From: Candidatus Auribacterota bacterium
GTDB lineage: Bacteria > Auribacterota > JAFGBW01
Assembly: GCA_016932965.1 (NCBI GenBank)
Contig: JAFGBW010000061.1
Span: forward strand, 1 to 17,521
Reading direction: 5' to 3'
DNA length: 17,521 nt
The notes below the pieces were generated by a model that was not told the DNA's origin, did not search any database, and saw only the letters and a program-made list of their open reading frames with translations. This document shows, one piece after another, positions 7,401-14,900 of this stretch (positions are counted from its first letter, which is position 1; every line of letters begins with the position of its first letter). The position numbers and the translations under genes are program-made.

Positions 7401-7811
7401 ATGAGCGTCTTATTATTAAAGGAACATCCAGCCAGAAGAAAAGACATCCTCTTCTACTGGCTGGTATTGGTTTTGTTATCTTTCTATGGGAATGGAAAGG
7501 AGCTGGATTTTTTTCTCCTGGATCAGACCCGGACCAGGAACGGCCATGAATTTTATTATGAATTCAGCCGTTTATTGATGGCTGAAGGCTTATTGAAGGA
7601 TGAAACTGTTCTGATCCGGGAATTCCCTCATCCGGTATGGGGGAATAAGTTGATTGTTTTCCTGAATGATATTCCGGTTTATCAAACTACGGTCTATCGT
7701 CGCGGGAACACCGTATCAACGATGGCGGTTCGGGGGGTGGAAGCGACAAAAAAAATATTAATCATGAAGGCGTTAAACAAGGAATTGAACGAAATAGGAG
7801 TGAAAGGCTAA
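7401..7811 (+). CDS. csgE: curli secretion accessory protein CsgE
   Basis: Periplasmic chaperone/gate that caps CsgG and delivers curlin subunits. The 136-residue length is close to E. coli CsgE (129). After a hydrophobic segment (about 16-29) the family core is recognisable: FLLDQTRTRNGHEFYYEFSR (38-57), the REFPHPVWGN stretch (73-82) matching the NERPSARWGS region of E. coli, and IVFLNDIPVYQTTVY (85-99) matching ITVNQDVIFQTFLF. The start codon directly abuts the stop of the previous gene with AGGGA upstream, so translation is probably coupled. The hydrophobic segment is preceded by an atypically long N-terminus with Glu and His, so cleavage by signal peptidase is less certain. Confidence 0.92.
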   Translation: MSVLLLKEHPARRKDILFYWLVLVLLSFYGNGKELDFFLLDQTRTRNGHEFYYEFSRLLMAEGLLKDETVLIREFPHPVWGNKLIVFLNDIPVYQTTVYRRGNTVSTMAVRGVEATKKILIMKALNKELNEIGVKG

Positions 7812-8236
7812 TGAAAGAAAATAATGATTCAACGCTATTTTTGAAGTGTTTATTAATCACAGGACTGGCATCTGTGTTTTTTTTCCAGCAAGGAACAGCA
7901 TCCGAACTGGTTTACACCCCCAAAAACCCCGCTTTTGGGGGTAATCCCAATAACGCGTCCTGGCTTCTCAACGAGGCTAATGCCCAAAATACTTATAAAG
8001 AGGAAATAGATCCGATTGAGGAATTTAAACAGCAACTGCAGCGCCAGATATTTTATCGGCTTTCCCAGGCCATGGTGACCCGCGTGTTTGGATATAATCA
8101 GGAGTTGCAGGACGGTGAATACATCATTGGAGATTATACCATCCGGGTGGATTCAAGCGGAGATTCAGGCGGAATCGATGTTGAGATCATCAGCCAGGAT
8201 GGAAGCTCAACGACCATAGAAATTCCAGGCATATAA
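7811..8236 (+). CDS. csgF: curli assembly protein CsgF
   Basis: Outer-membrane-associated factor that plugs into the CsgG channel and couples secretion to surface nucleation. The 141-residue precursor has a signal peptide (about 1-30, cleavage after QQGTA). The mature N-terminus contains the conserved block NPAFGGNPNNASWLLNEANA (39-58), the part of CsgF that binds inside CsgG, almost identical to E. coli NPNFGGNPNN. A helical middle (about 66-92) and a C-terminal beta domain (about 103-139, GDYTIRVD then SSTTIEI) follow, as in the family. Its ATG overlaps the csgE stop by one base (TAATG). Confidence 0.95.
   Translation: MKENNDSTLFLKCLLITGLASVFFFQQGTASELVYTPKNPAFGGNPNNASWLLNEANAQNTYKEEIDPIEEFKQQLQRQIFYRLSQAMVTRVFGYNQELQDGEYIIGDYTIRVDSSGDSGGIDVEIISQDGSSTTIEIPGI
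7916..7942 (+). repeat. 10-bp perfect stem with 7-nt loop inside csgF
   Basis: ACCCCCAAAA at 7916-7925 and TTTTGGGGGT at 7933-7942 are exact reverse complements within the codons for the conserved TPKNPAFGGN region. The mRNA could form a stable hairpin just after the signal-peptide codons. No U-tract follows, so it is not a terminator. Confidence 0.5.
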
Positions 8237-8250
8237 AAGGGGGGGGATTT

Positions 8251-9102
8251 TTGTTGAAACGGTTTATTGCTTTTATATGTATCGGGATGAATCTGTGTCT
8301 GGTGAACGGATGCTATTTTTCCAGACTGATTCCCAGAGAACTCAAAAAAAACAAGGCCGCTCTGTGCGCCCCCACTTCCTCATACAAGGATTTGATCTCT
8401 TTGCCCAAACCCAAAGGAAAAATCGTTGCCGCTGTTTACAATTTCAGGGATCAGACAGGCCAGTATAAGATGTATCAGGACAATGTTTCGACTTTCTCGT
8501 CCGTGGTGACCCAGGGAGCCACATCCATGCTCATCAAGGCCCTGGATGAAAGCGGATGGTTTATTCCTGTGGAAAGGGAAGGGCTTCCTGATCTCATAAA
8601 CGAAAGGAAACTCATCCATTCCTTTTCAAAAGACAATCTCTCTTCATCCTCTATTCCGTCCCTTCTTTGCGCCAATATTCTTTTTGAAGGCGGAATCATC
8701 GCTTATGAAACGAATTATTTCACGGGCGGAATCGGAGCCCGTTATTTAGGAATTGGAGCGTCAGGTCAGGTCCGTCAGGATCAGGTCACGATTTATTTAA
8801 GGGCTGTTTCTGTTATTGATGGAAGGATATTGAAGTCCGTTTCAGTGACAAAATCCATCTTTTCCAAAAGTCTTGACCTGAATGTATATAAGTATGTCTC
8901 ATTTAAAAAATTACTGGAAGCCGAAACCGGCTATAGCACTAATGAACCGCCGCAGATGTGTGTTCTGGCCGCGATTGAAAAAGCGGTGACCAGTTTAATC
9001 ATTGAGGGGATCCTGGATAATCTCTGGAGCTTGGAAAATCCTCTTGATAGCCAGTGTCCCCTGATTCAGGAATATCAGAAAGAAAAAAGGGATCTTGCCT
9101 AG
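8251..9102 (+). CDS. csgG: curli secretion pore lipoprotein CsgG
   Basis: Outer-membrane nonameric channel for curlin export. The 283 residues match the family length (277 in E. coli). Lipoprotein signal with VNGC, lipidated Cys at 21. Strong matches to E. coli CsgG include YKDLISLPKPKGKI (45-58), YNFRDQTGQ (63-71), GWFIPVEREGLPDLINERK (102-120), GGIGARYLGIGA (159-170) and LLEAETGYSTNEPP (221-234). In the constriction loop, Y75 and F82 correspond to Y51 and F56 of E. coli, but they are seven residues apart instead of five and the N55 position is Thr. Start is TTG at 8251 or the adjacent TTG at 8254; the upstream AAGGGGGGGGA suits either. Confidence 0.96.
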   Translation: MLKRFIAFICIGMNLCLVNGCYFSRLIPRELKKNKAALCAPTSSYKDLISLPKPKGKIVAAVYNFRDQTGQYKMYQDNVSTFSSVVTQGATSMLIKALDESGWFIPVEREGLPDLINERKLIHSFSKDNLSSSSIPSLLCANILFEGGIIAYETNYFTGGIGARYLGIGASGQVRQDQVTIYLRAVSVIDGRILKSVSVTKSIFSKSLDLNVYKYVSFKKLLEAETGYSTNEPPQMCVLAAIEKAVTSLIIEGILDNLWSLENPLDSQCPLIQEYQKEKRDLA

Positions 9103-9152
9103 ATTGGACTATTGTTCTCAGAAATTAACGGTCTTTGGTTTGTCAAACACAA

Positions 9153-10076
9153 ATGAAGAAAATAAAAAACATGTTTTTCTTTTCCATGAGATCATCGGGG
9201 ATTTTCATTATCTCGATATTCCTTATATTCGTGATCCACGACCAATATAAATATATCACCAGCGAACAGGCCATCATTAATGCCAGATTGACGACTTTAA
9301 GGTCGCCTATTTCAGGATATGTTCATTTTAATGACCGCATAGCTATTGGGAGCCTCTTCAAGGCCAATGAAACCTTATTCGAAGTGACCAATCCATTTTT
9401 CTGCAATTCTGAGATATACGCTCAATGCAATAATATTGAAAATCTGGCTGACGGCCTGAAAATCGAGATACGCAAGAATAATATTCAGATACAAAAATAC
9501 AAAAGGGATTACGCGCGTTCCAAAAGACTTGCCGCCATAGGGGGGGTCCCTGAAATGGATTTGGAAGATATTGCTACTTCCCTTGATATTTTACACAGCA
9601 CGGTCAAAAGCCAGTCACGACAGTTGAGAAATTTATATCGCCGTTTATCAGAGATAAAAAAACAGGTCCAGCTCCAAAAAAAAGCCGTCATCTCGTCAAA
9701 ATACCAGGGAGTGGTTTGGACAATGTTGATTAAGGAAGGCGAATACGTAAAAGCAAATGAAGATATTATACAAATGGTCAATCCTGAGGACATTACCGTG
9801 GATGCTTTTTTTAACGAAAAATATGCTTCTAGAATCACCCCCAACATAGAGGTTATGGTAAAAGATATCAGTAAAAATACTACATCAACGGGTAAAATCA
9901 TATTTATTCGCGGCGGATCAGGCAGGGTGATGTATAATTCAGTGGTCGAAAATCCTCCTGAAACCTTATCCAGACGGCTCATGGCCGTGAGAATACAAAC
10001 ACAAATAAATGATGACTATAATCATTCTGAGTTTTACGGCATTGGCCGCAGCATGAAGGTGATAATCAAACGCTGA
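9153..10076 (+). CDS. HlyD-family membrane fusion protein (periplasmic adaptor)
   Basis: An inner-membrane anchored periplasmic adaptor of 307 residues. It has one transmembrane segment (about 16-28), an N-terminal lipoyl half with NARLTTLRSPISGYV (about 44-58), an alpha-helical coiled-coil hairpin (about 90-180, rich in K, Q, R), a second lipoyl half (about 188-215, YQGVVWTMLIKEGEYVKA) and a beta-barrel end. This order is classic for EmrA/HlyD-type proteins. Neither the ATG at 9153 nor the in-frame TTG at 9135 has a good ribosome binding site; I prefer the ATG because it gives a normal Lys-rich cytoplasmic end. The gene ends two bases before the glycosyltransferase start, so the two are probably co-translated partners, comparable to the BgsB-BgsA and Alg44-Alg8 pairs of polysaccharide systems. 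Confidence 0.88.
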   Translation: MKKIKNMFFFSMRSSGIFIISIFLIFVIHDQYKYITSEQAIINARLTTLRSPISGYVHFNDRIAIGSLFKANETLFEVTNPFFCNSEIYAQCNNIENLADGLKIEIRKNNIQIQKYKRDYARSKRLAAIGGVPEMDLEDIATSLDILHSTVKSQSRQLRNLYRRLSEIKKQVQLQKKAVISSKYQGVVWTMLIKEGEYVKANEDIIQMVNPEDITVDAFFNEKYASRITPNIEVMVKDISKNTTSTGKIIFIRGGSGRVMYNSVVENPPETLSRRLMAVRIQTQINDDYNHSEFYGIGRSMKVIIKR

Positions 10077-10078
10077 GT

Positions 10079-12190
10079 ATGCCTTTGAAAAGAGATCATA
10101 TTCGTTTTGTAATATTATTGCTTATTTGTTCGGGTATAGCTTATCTTTGGTCCGACCAGACGGCTTTCTATGACATCTTGTCCACAGTGAAATATTTTTT
10201 TGATTTCATCCGATATCAGTTTCAATCGCTGCAGGATTATGACACTAATTTTTCGGTGAAATTGCCCTTTTATATTACGTTAGCGTTAACTTTATTAGGG
10301 ATTTTTATTTTTCCGAAACCCCCAAGAATAATTTCCATTTTAGCCGTGGCATTATTAGCGGTCAGCCATACCCTATATATTTTGTTCAGAACATGCTGCA
10401 CCCTATCCTATACGGATACCTTCGATTTTATTTTAATGCTTCTGCTGTGGTTTACCGAGGCGGTTATTTATTTATGCTCGGTTTCTTTATATGTTCAGAT
10501 TTTTTTTAAGGTGAACCGCAGCAGACAGGCTGATCAGTATTCAAGAGATGTCATCAGCGGCAGGTATGCACCCCCTGTGGATGTATTCATTACAACTCAT
10601 TCAGAACCTATCGATATGATTAAACGCACCGCGGTTGGCTGTCAGGCAATGACCTATGCCAATAAACGGGTCTATATTTTAGATGACGGCAATCGCGACT
10701 CGGTGAGGCTGCTTGCTGAAGAACTGGGGTGTCATTATATCTCAAGAAAAAATAATATTCACGCAAAAGCAGGGAATATCAATCATGCTTTAGCTCAAAC
10801 TGATGGCGAGTTCATCGCCCTCTTTGACGCGGATTGTATTCCGCTTAACCATTTTCTTATTCGTACCGCGGGTTTTTTTCAGGAGAATGATGTGGGGATG
10901 GTGATAGGGTCCCAGGCATTTTATAACGGGCAAATAGTCGAACATAATATCATGTCTCTTATGGAATTTTCCCGGTTTTTCCAATTGACCCAATCCGGCC
11001 GTGATTATTTTAACGCCATTTTATGTTATGGAACCTGTTACGTTGTACGCAGGACAGCAATAGAAAAAATAAAAGGGATTCCGACAGAAACATTGTCAGA
11101 AGACTGGGCCACTTCGATTAAATTACAGGGCAGCAACTATAAAACCTATGCTTTGAATGAAATCCTAGGCGCCGGAGCTGTAGCTGAATCCATGAGTGAA
11201 TTCCTGAAACAGCGCATCCGATGGACCCAGGGCACATTGCAATCCCTGTTCTCTAGTACCAATCCTTTGACACATAAAGGTTTATCCTTGATGCAAAGAG
11301 CCATACACAGCTATGGTCTGCTTCATTATCTGATCAATCCCTTTTATCTTTGTATTATCATCCTGCCTATTCTGTACTTTTTTCTGGGTTTCTCCCCGTT
11401 CAATATTTCTTATGAACAATTCTGGATCATTATCATGCCTTTTTTTTGTTTGAATTTTTTTGTGTTTTCCTGGTTGTGCAATGAATTCACCTCCAAAATC
11501 AGCATTTTTGTAAGCGAAAGTTATCTGAGTTACCATCTCACTATCGCAATCATGAAAACGTTATTGAGGCCTTTTGGATGGAAATTCCGCGTAACAAATA
11601 AAAATATGCATAGGAAGGATCCCCATTTTAATGCCGATATCGGCGTTCCTCAGATTATCTTCATCATTTTTACCTTGATCGGGATCAGTTATGGTTATAT
11701 CCACAAAGACTGGCAAACATCAGAAGCGTTGTTTTATTTTTTGGCGATATTTTCAATTGTTCGGATTTTATTTTTATGGATTGGTCTATATGCGTCATTT
11801 GATTTACCTCAATTGCGCAAAGCGGTTCGGATGCCCCAGGTCATTGATTGTGTGTTAGACACGAAAACAGGTTCTGAGGCATGCACGACGGTCAATATTT
11901 CTGAGAACGGAGTGTTATTAAAGTGTCATTCTCTGAATAAGATCAACTTGGAGACGGATGCCTTATGCTCACTGAATATATTTCATTTGACTATTCCGGT
12001 TAAATTTATCCGCTCACAAGGCTCATGCATTGCCTTATCTTTTATCGATCTTTCATTGATGGCCTATCGTATTATTATTGAGCAGTTGTACTGTAAGCCC
12101 AGTCAATGGGATGATCAGGGAAATCTGGATATGAAAGTCCTTCACGCTCTATTTCATGCGTTAACTTTCAAGAAAATAGCACGGCCTTGA
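10079..12190 (+). CDS. BcsA-like processive glycosyltransferase (GT2) with PilZ domain
   Basis: Inner-membrane polysaccharide synthase, 703 residues. N-terminal membrane segments (about 8-24, 64-80, 84-104, 114-142) precede the cytoplasmic GT-A domain (about 165-390) with DDGN (202-205), DAD (250-252), the acceptor loop CYGTC (316-320), SED (340-342) in place of the usual TED, and QRIRW (378-382). More membrane helices follow. FRVTNK (503-508) matches the FxVTxK gating loop of cellulose synthase. The C-terminal PilZ domain keeps both c-di-GMP motifs: R580-x3-R584 (RKAVR) and NISENG (606-611). Substrate is probably a UDP-hexose and the product a beta-glucan-type polymer, but linkage cannot be read from sequence. 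No bcsB, bcsC or bcsZ gene is in the window; the HlyD-type gene upstream takes the partner position. Confidence 0.92.
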   Translation: MPLKRDHIRFVILLLICSGIAYLWSDQTAFYDILSTVKYFFDFIRYQFQSLQDYDTNFSVKLPFYITLALTLLGIFIFPKPPRIISILAVALLAVSHTLYILFRTCCTLSYTDTFDFILMLLLWFTEAVIYLCSVSLYVQIFFKVNRSRQADQYSRDVISGRYAPPVDVFITTHSEPIDMIKRTAVGCQAMTYANKRVYILDDGNRDSVRLLAEELGCHYISRKNNIHAKAGNINHALAQTDGEFIALFDADCIPLNHFLIRTAGFFQENDVGMVIGSQAFYNGQIVEHNIMSLMEFSRFFQLTQSGRDYFNAILCYGTCYVVRRTAIEKIKGIPTETLSEDWATSIKLQGSNYKTYALNEILGAGAVAESMSEFLKQRIRWTQGTLQSLFSSTNPLTHKGLSLMQRAIHSYGLLHYLINPFYLCIIILPILYFFLGFSPFNISYEQFWIIIMPFFCLNFFVFSWLCNEFTSKISIFVSESYLSYHLTIAIMKTLLRPFGWKFRVTNKNMHRKDPHFNADIGVPQIIFIIFTLIGISYGYIHKDWQTSEALFYFLAIFSIVRILFLWIGLYASFDLPQLRKAVRMPQVIDCVLDTKTGSEACTTVNISENGVLLKCHSLNKINLETDALCSLNIFHLTIPVKFIRSQGSCIALSFIDLSLMAYRIIIEQLYCKPSQWDDQGNLDMKVLHALFHALTFKKIARP

Positions 12191-12265
12191 AATGGGTAAT
12201 TCTTTTTCTTTTTTCTTTGTAAGGCGATATAAAAAAATGTAATTTAGGATAAAAAGGATAATGAT
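12191..12265 (+). other. 75-bp spacer before the small PilZ gene
   Basis: AT-rich, with no hairpin-plus-U-tract terminator. An AAGGAT ribosome binding site lies 6-7 bases before the ATG at 12266. Read-through from the glycosyltransferase gene is likely. Confidence 0.5.
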
Positions 12266-12670
12266 ATGCAGTCTGTCAGAAAAAGAAGGATCAGTAAAGC
12301 CAGTCATCCGAAAATGGAGACTCCTCCATCTCTTATTCGGGAAGAACGGAAAAAAGATATACGAAGAAAAATACGGGTCATTTGCAAAATTACGGATGAT
12401 ACTCTGTTTGAGAGCGTTACGTACGATATCAGCCTGACGGGTCTGTTTGTCATGGTGCATAGTCCCAAAGTACTCAATAAGATTTGTGTCGGTATGGAAC
12501 TCCATTTTTACGTGGAATATGATTTCGATACGATGATACGGCTGAAGGGTATTGTTTCCCGTGTGCAGCGTGATGATCCTTCTTACGAAAAGAACGGTTT
12601 TGCCATTGCTATTTCTGAAATTTCTTCGGACAGTGTTCATTTGTTGAAAAAAATAATAGCATCTCTTTAG
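12266..12670 (+). CDS. small stand-alone PilZ domain protein (c-di-GMP receptor)
   Basis: A 134-residue cytoplasmic protein with no signal peptide or membrane segment. The basic N-terminus (1-37) ends in the first c-di-GMP motif, R33-x3-R37 (RRKIR), and the second motif is DISLTG (54-59), matching DxSxxG. The rest follows the six-stranded PilZ barrel, with G75-M-E-L-H-F near the middle and NGFAIAISEIS near the end. Both motifs are intact, so ligand binding is expected. It lies directly downstream of a synthase that already has its own PilZ domain, so it probably controls a different step of the same matrix pathway. Start ATG follows AAGGATAATGAT. Confidence 0.9.
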   Translation: MQSVRKRRISKASHPKMETPPSLIREERKKDIRRKIRVICKITDDTLFESVTYDISLTGLFVMVHSPKVLNKICVGMELHFYVEYDFDTMIRLKGIVSRVQRDDPSYEKNGFAIAISEISSDSVHLLKKIIASL

Positions 12671-12768
12671 TATCAATCCGTGTAATGAGACGGTCTTGTA
12701 ATTTTGGTCAGGCCGGGTGATAAAGAAAAAAAATTGCATTTTTTTGCGTATGTGGTATTAAAATAGGC
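12671..12768 (+). other. 98-bp spacer with possible internal promoter
   Basis: AT-rich spacer. TTGCAT at 12734-12739 and TATTAA at 12756-12761 have 16-base spacing, but this promoter would place the transcript start almost on the ATG at 12769 (leaderless). An A-run/T-run dyad around 12725-12747 has too little GC to count as a terminator. Nothing else is evident. Confidence 0.3.
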
Positions 12769-13434
12769 ATGAGAATAATACGAAAGTTAATCCTGTTTGG
12801 CCTTTTTTGTTTCTTCACGGGAGCATGGGGGATCTGTGAAACAGTGAAAGATTCCCTGGAAATGCGGATGGAGATTGCCCCCCGTTACGAGCTGCGGATT
12901 GAAACATTTCTAAGCGCATTAGAAAAATCATACGCCGGCGGTGAATTATTGACTCCATCCAAAAATGTGATTACACCGGATAAGGATCTGAACGGCATGA
13001 TTGATCTGGGGCACTTGATAGCCAGGAAACAGGGCGACAAGGTTCTTCCTCTGATCAGTGAATATCATGTTTTGATGAAGGTATATTGCCTTACCAACAA
13101 AAACAAGTCCTATGTCCTGACCCAGAAAATGAATTCTCCTCTGACAGGTGTGCTGACCAATGAAACCATTCCAGGCAAAGCATTTGTTTCCCAGGCCCAG
13201 ATTGATCCGAAAGAAGGACAAAACAAGGGGAATATTGTGATTGTTTCTGAGACCCCCGTCACTCCTGGCGACCTCCAGACTGTTTATGAATCAGCCCAGA
13301 CGGGAGAGGAATATCTGGGGAATGTGATCGATATTCGGTATTGGATCAGTGATCAGCAGGAGGAGAATGTCCCGCCGACTCAGAGGGCGGATACCTATAA
13401 AACAACGATCACTTTAACCATGGTTGAATTATGA
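12769..13434 (+). CDS. secreted protein of unknown family, first gene of a coupled trio
   Basis: A 221-residue protein with a signal peptide (hydrophobic core about 7-20, cleavage near residue 22-24). I do not recognise the family. The body looks beta-rich: alternating strands such as EYHVLMKVYCLT and GNIVIVSETPV, and it ends in TYKTTITLTMVEL. This last strand resembles the GxYxxxxxxxV terminal strand of fimbrial-type subunits, so a pilin-like or adhesin-like beta-sandwich is possible. Only a weak TAGG lies upstream of the ATG. Its TGA overlaps the next gene's ATG (ATGA), so the two products are probably made in linked amounts. Role is inferred from context only. Confidence 0.82.
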   Translation: MRIIRKLILFGLFCFFTGAWGICETVKDSLEMRMEIAPRYELRIETFLSALEKSYAGGELLTPSKNVITPDKDLNGMIDLGHLIARKQGDKVLPLISEYHVLMKVYCLTNKNKSYVLTQKMNSPLTGVLTNETIPGKAFVSQAQIDPKEGQNKGNIVIVSETPVTPGDLQTVYESAQTGEEYLGNVIDIRYWISDQQEENVPPTQRADTYKTTITLTMVEL

Positions 13435-14900
13435 AACGTTTTTATGTCAGCAGTTGTCTGTTCTTGATGGTATTTTTTCATATTACCGTTTCCGGTTTCG
13501 CTGTGCCTATGATCGACTGTTCCCCCCAGGAAATCAATATCGTTTACGATACACGGCAAATCAGTGATCCTTTCTCTGAAAAAATTGTAAATAGTGACGG
13601 AAGCCTTGCCACTTCCTTGAAAACAGATGAAAAGGTGTCTTCTTTAAATAATAATAATTTGAATATCCCGTTGAACATGACTGTCTATGAAGACATGAAA
13701 GCTTATAAACTTTCTGTTATTCAGGATTTCCCTTTCTCCATGGATCAGAATATTCAGATTTCCATCCACCTGCCTGCTTTGATGAATCCCATGACAGACG
13801 GTGAGTTTATGGTTTCTTCTCCCTTGAATGTTTCAACCGTTGAGCAGGTCTTTTTTTCAAATACCGCGCCGGCTTTTCAGATGCAGCAGTTTACTTTTTA
13901 TGTGGATGTTCTTATTCCGGAAGATATCCGCTCAGGGAATTATCAAGCCAACATGAAATTTATTTTATATCAGGATGAACTGCCGGTTGCTGAACGTTCT
14001 ATCCGTGTTACTGTGGATGTTTCCGGATTCATGGCTATGGAAGTTTTTTTTATGGATTCCAATTACAAGGGACTGGATTTCGGATTGGTCAATGCGGACC
14101 TTCTCCGTCAGGATAAGTTCATGAAAATCCGGGTTATGTCCAATATGCAGACCCCGTACCGTCTCCTCCAGCGTCGCGGCAAGGATATGAAAAGTAATCT
14201 GACTGGGGTTGATTTTAATGAAGAAGGAATTTATTATCAAGTAGATAAGACAGGTCTTAAAGGGAGTATTGTGACTGAACAGGCCCAGCAGCTTAAAGCC
14301 GAGGATGAACTGATTTATGAATCCGATGCCGAGGGTTCTTCTGACCTTTTATCTCTTGTTTATTCTGTTGTGAACCTGAATTTACTGAAGGCGGGAAAAT
14401 ATAAGACAACGTTGACTTATTTTATTGAGTCTACTTCTTCAAGTCAGTCGATACCATCTTTGGTTCTCACATTTGATCTGATTGTGGAGATTGAGAAAAT
14501 CCTGCGTTTCAGCGTCTATCCGGAAAACAATGAAATCAATCTTGATTTTTCGCCAAAAGGGATGGAAGAACCCGTCACCGACCGTCTACTGAAGATTGAA
14601 GTGATTTCCAATACGGGGAAAACGTATCGTTTTTACCACTCACTTCCTAATGGACTCCTCAACAAGGATGGGGGGGTTGTTCCGCCTGAAAAAATCACGT
14701 TTGCGAAATGTGACGCAACCGGAATTATTTTGAGCGGATATGATTTCCAAACCGTCTCTCCATCAGATCATCTCATCTATGAATCCAATATCACAGGTGA
14801 TTCCGATCAGTTTTTTGTCCGGTATCGTGTTGAATATGATCAAAGCCAGATGGCGGGTGTCTATCGTTCGGACCTCCAGTTTATTCTGACCGATGATTAA
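13431..14900 (+). CDS. secreted protein of three beta-rich modules, unknown family
   Basis: A 489-residue protein with a signal peptide (about 1-24, SGFA). No named family recognised. The body reads as three modules: about 30-200, 201-352 and 355-489. The second and third are clearly homologous to each other: LDFGL and LDFSP near their starts, KIRVMSN and KIEVISN, then ELIYESDAEGSSD and HLIYESNITGDSD, then LLKAGKYKTTLTYFI and QMAGVYRSDLQFIL. The first shares the last element (IRSGNYQANMKFILY). The AGxYxxxLxFxL strand is like those of fimbrial and spore-coat-U type subunits. After that strand modules 1 and 2 have a further strand, while module 3 stops. This suggests a tip or shaft subunit completed by a partner, but that is inference. 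Overlaps both neighbours. Confidence 0.82.
   Translation: MKRFYVSSCLFLMVFFHITVSGFAVPMIDCSPQEINIVYDTRQISDPFSEKIVNSDGSLATSLKTDEKVSSLNNNNLNIPLNMTVYEDMKAYKLSVIQDFPFSMDQNIQISIHLPALMNPMTDGEFMVSSPLNVSTVEQVFFSNTAPAFQMQQFTFYVDVLIPEDIRSGNYQANMKFILYQDELPVAERSIRVTVDVSGFMAMEVFFMDSNYKGLDFGLVNADLLRQDKFMKIRVMSNMQTPYRLLQRRGKDMKSNLTGVDFNEEGIYYQVDKTGLKGSIVTEQAQQLKAEDELIYESDAEGSSDLLSLVYSVVNLNLLKAGKYKTTLTYFIESTSSSQSIPSLVLTFDLIVEIEKILRFSVYPENNEINLDFSPKGMEEPVTDRLLKIEVISNTGKTYRFYHSLPNGLLNKDGGVVPPEKITFAKCDATGIILSGYDFQTVSPSDHLIYESNITGDSDQFFVRYRVEYDQSQMAGVYRSDLQFILTDD

Noticed and set aside
9509-9982. 157-residue minus-strand open frame inside the HlyD-like gene
   Set aside because: Antisense to a clear family member; composition looks like a reverse reading of coding sequence.
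12161-12739. Long 192-residue minus-strand open frame over the small PilZ gene
   Set aside because: It is antisense to a PilZ protein with intact motifs, has no recognisable domain, and overlaps the end of the synthase gene.
12721-12768. Intrinsic terminator formed by the A-run/T-run dyad
   Set aside because: Almost no G-C pairs in the stem, so it would not be stable; more likely plain AT-rich spacer.
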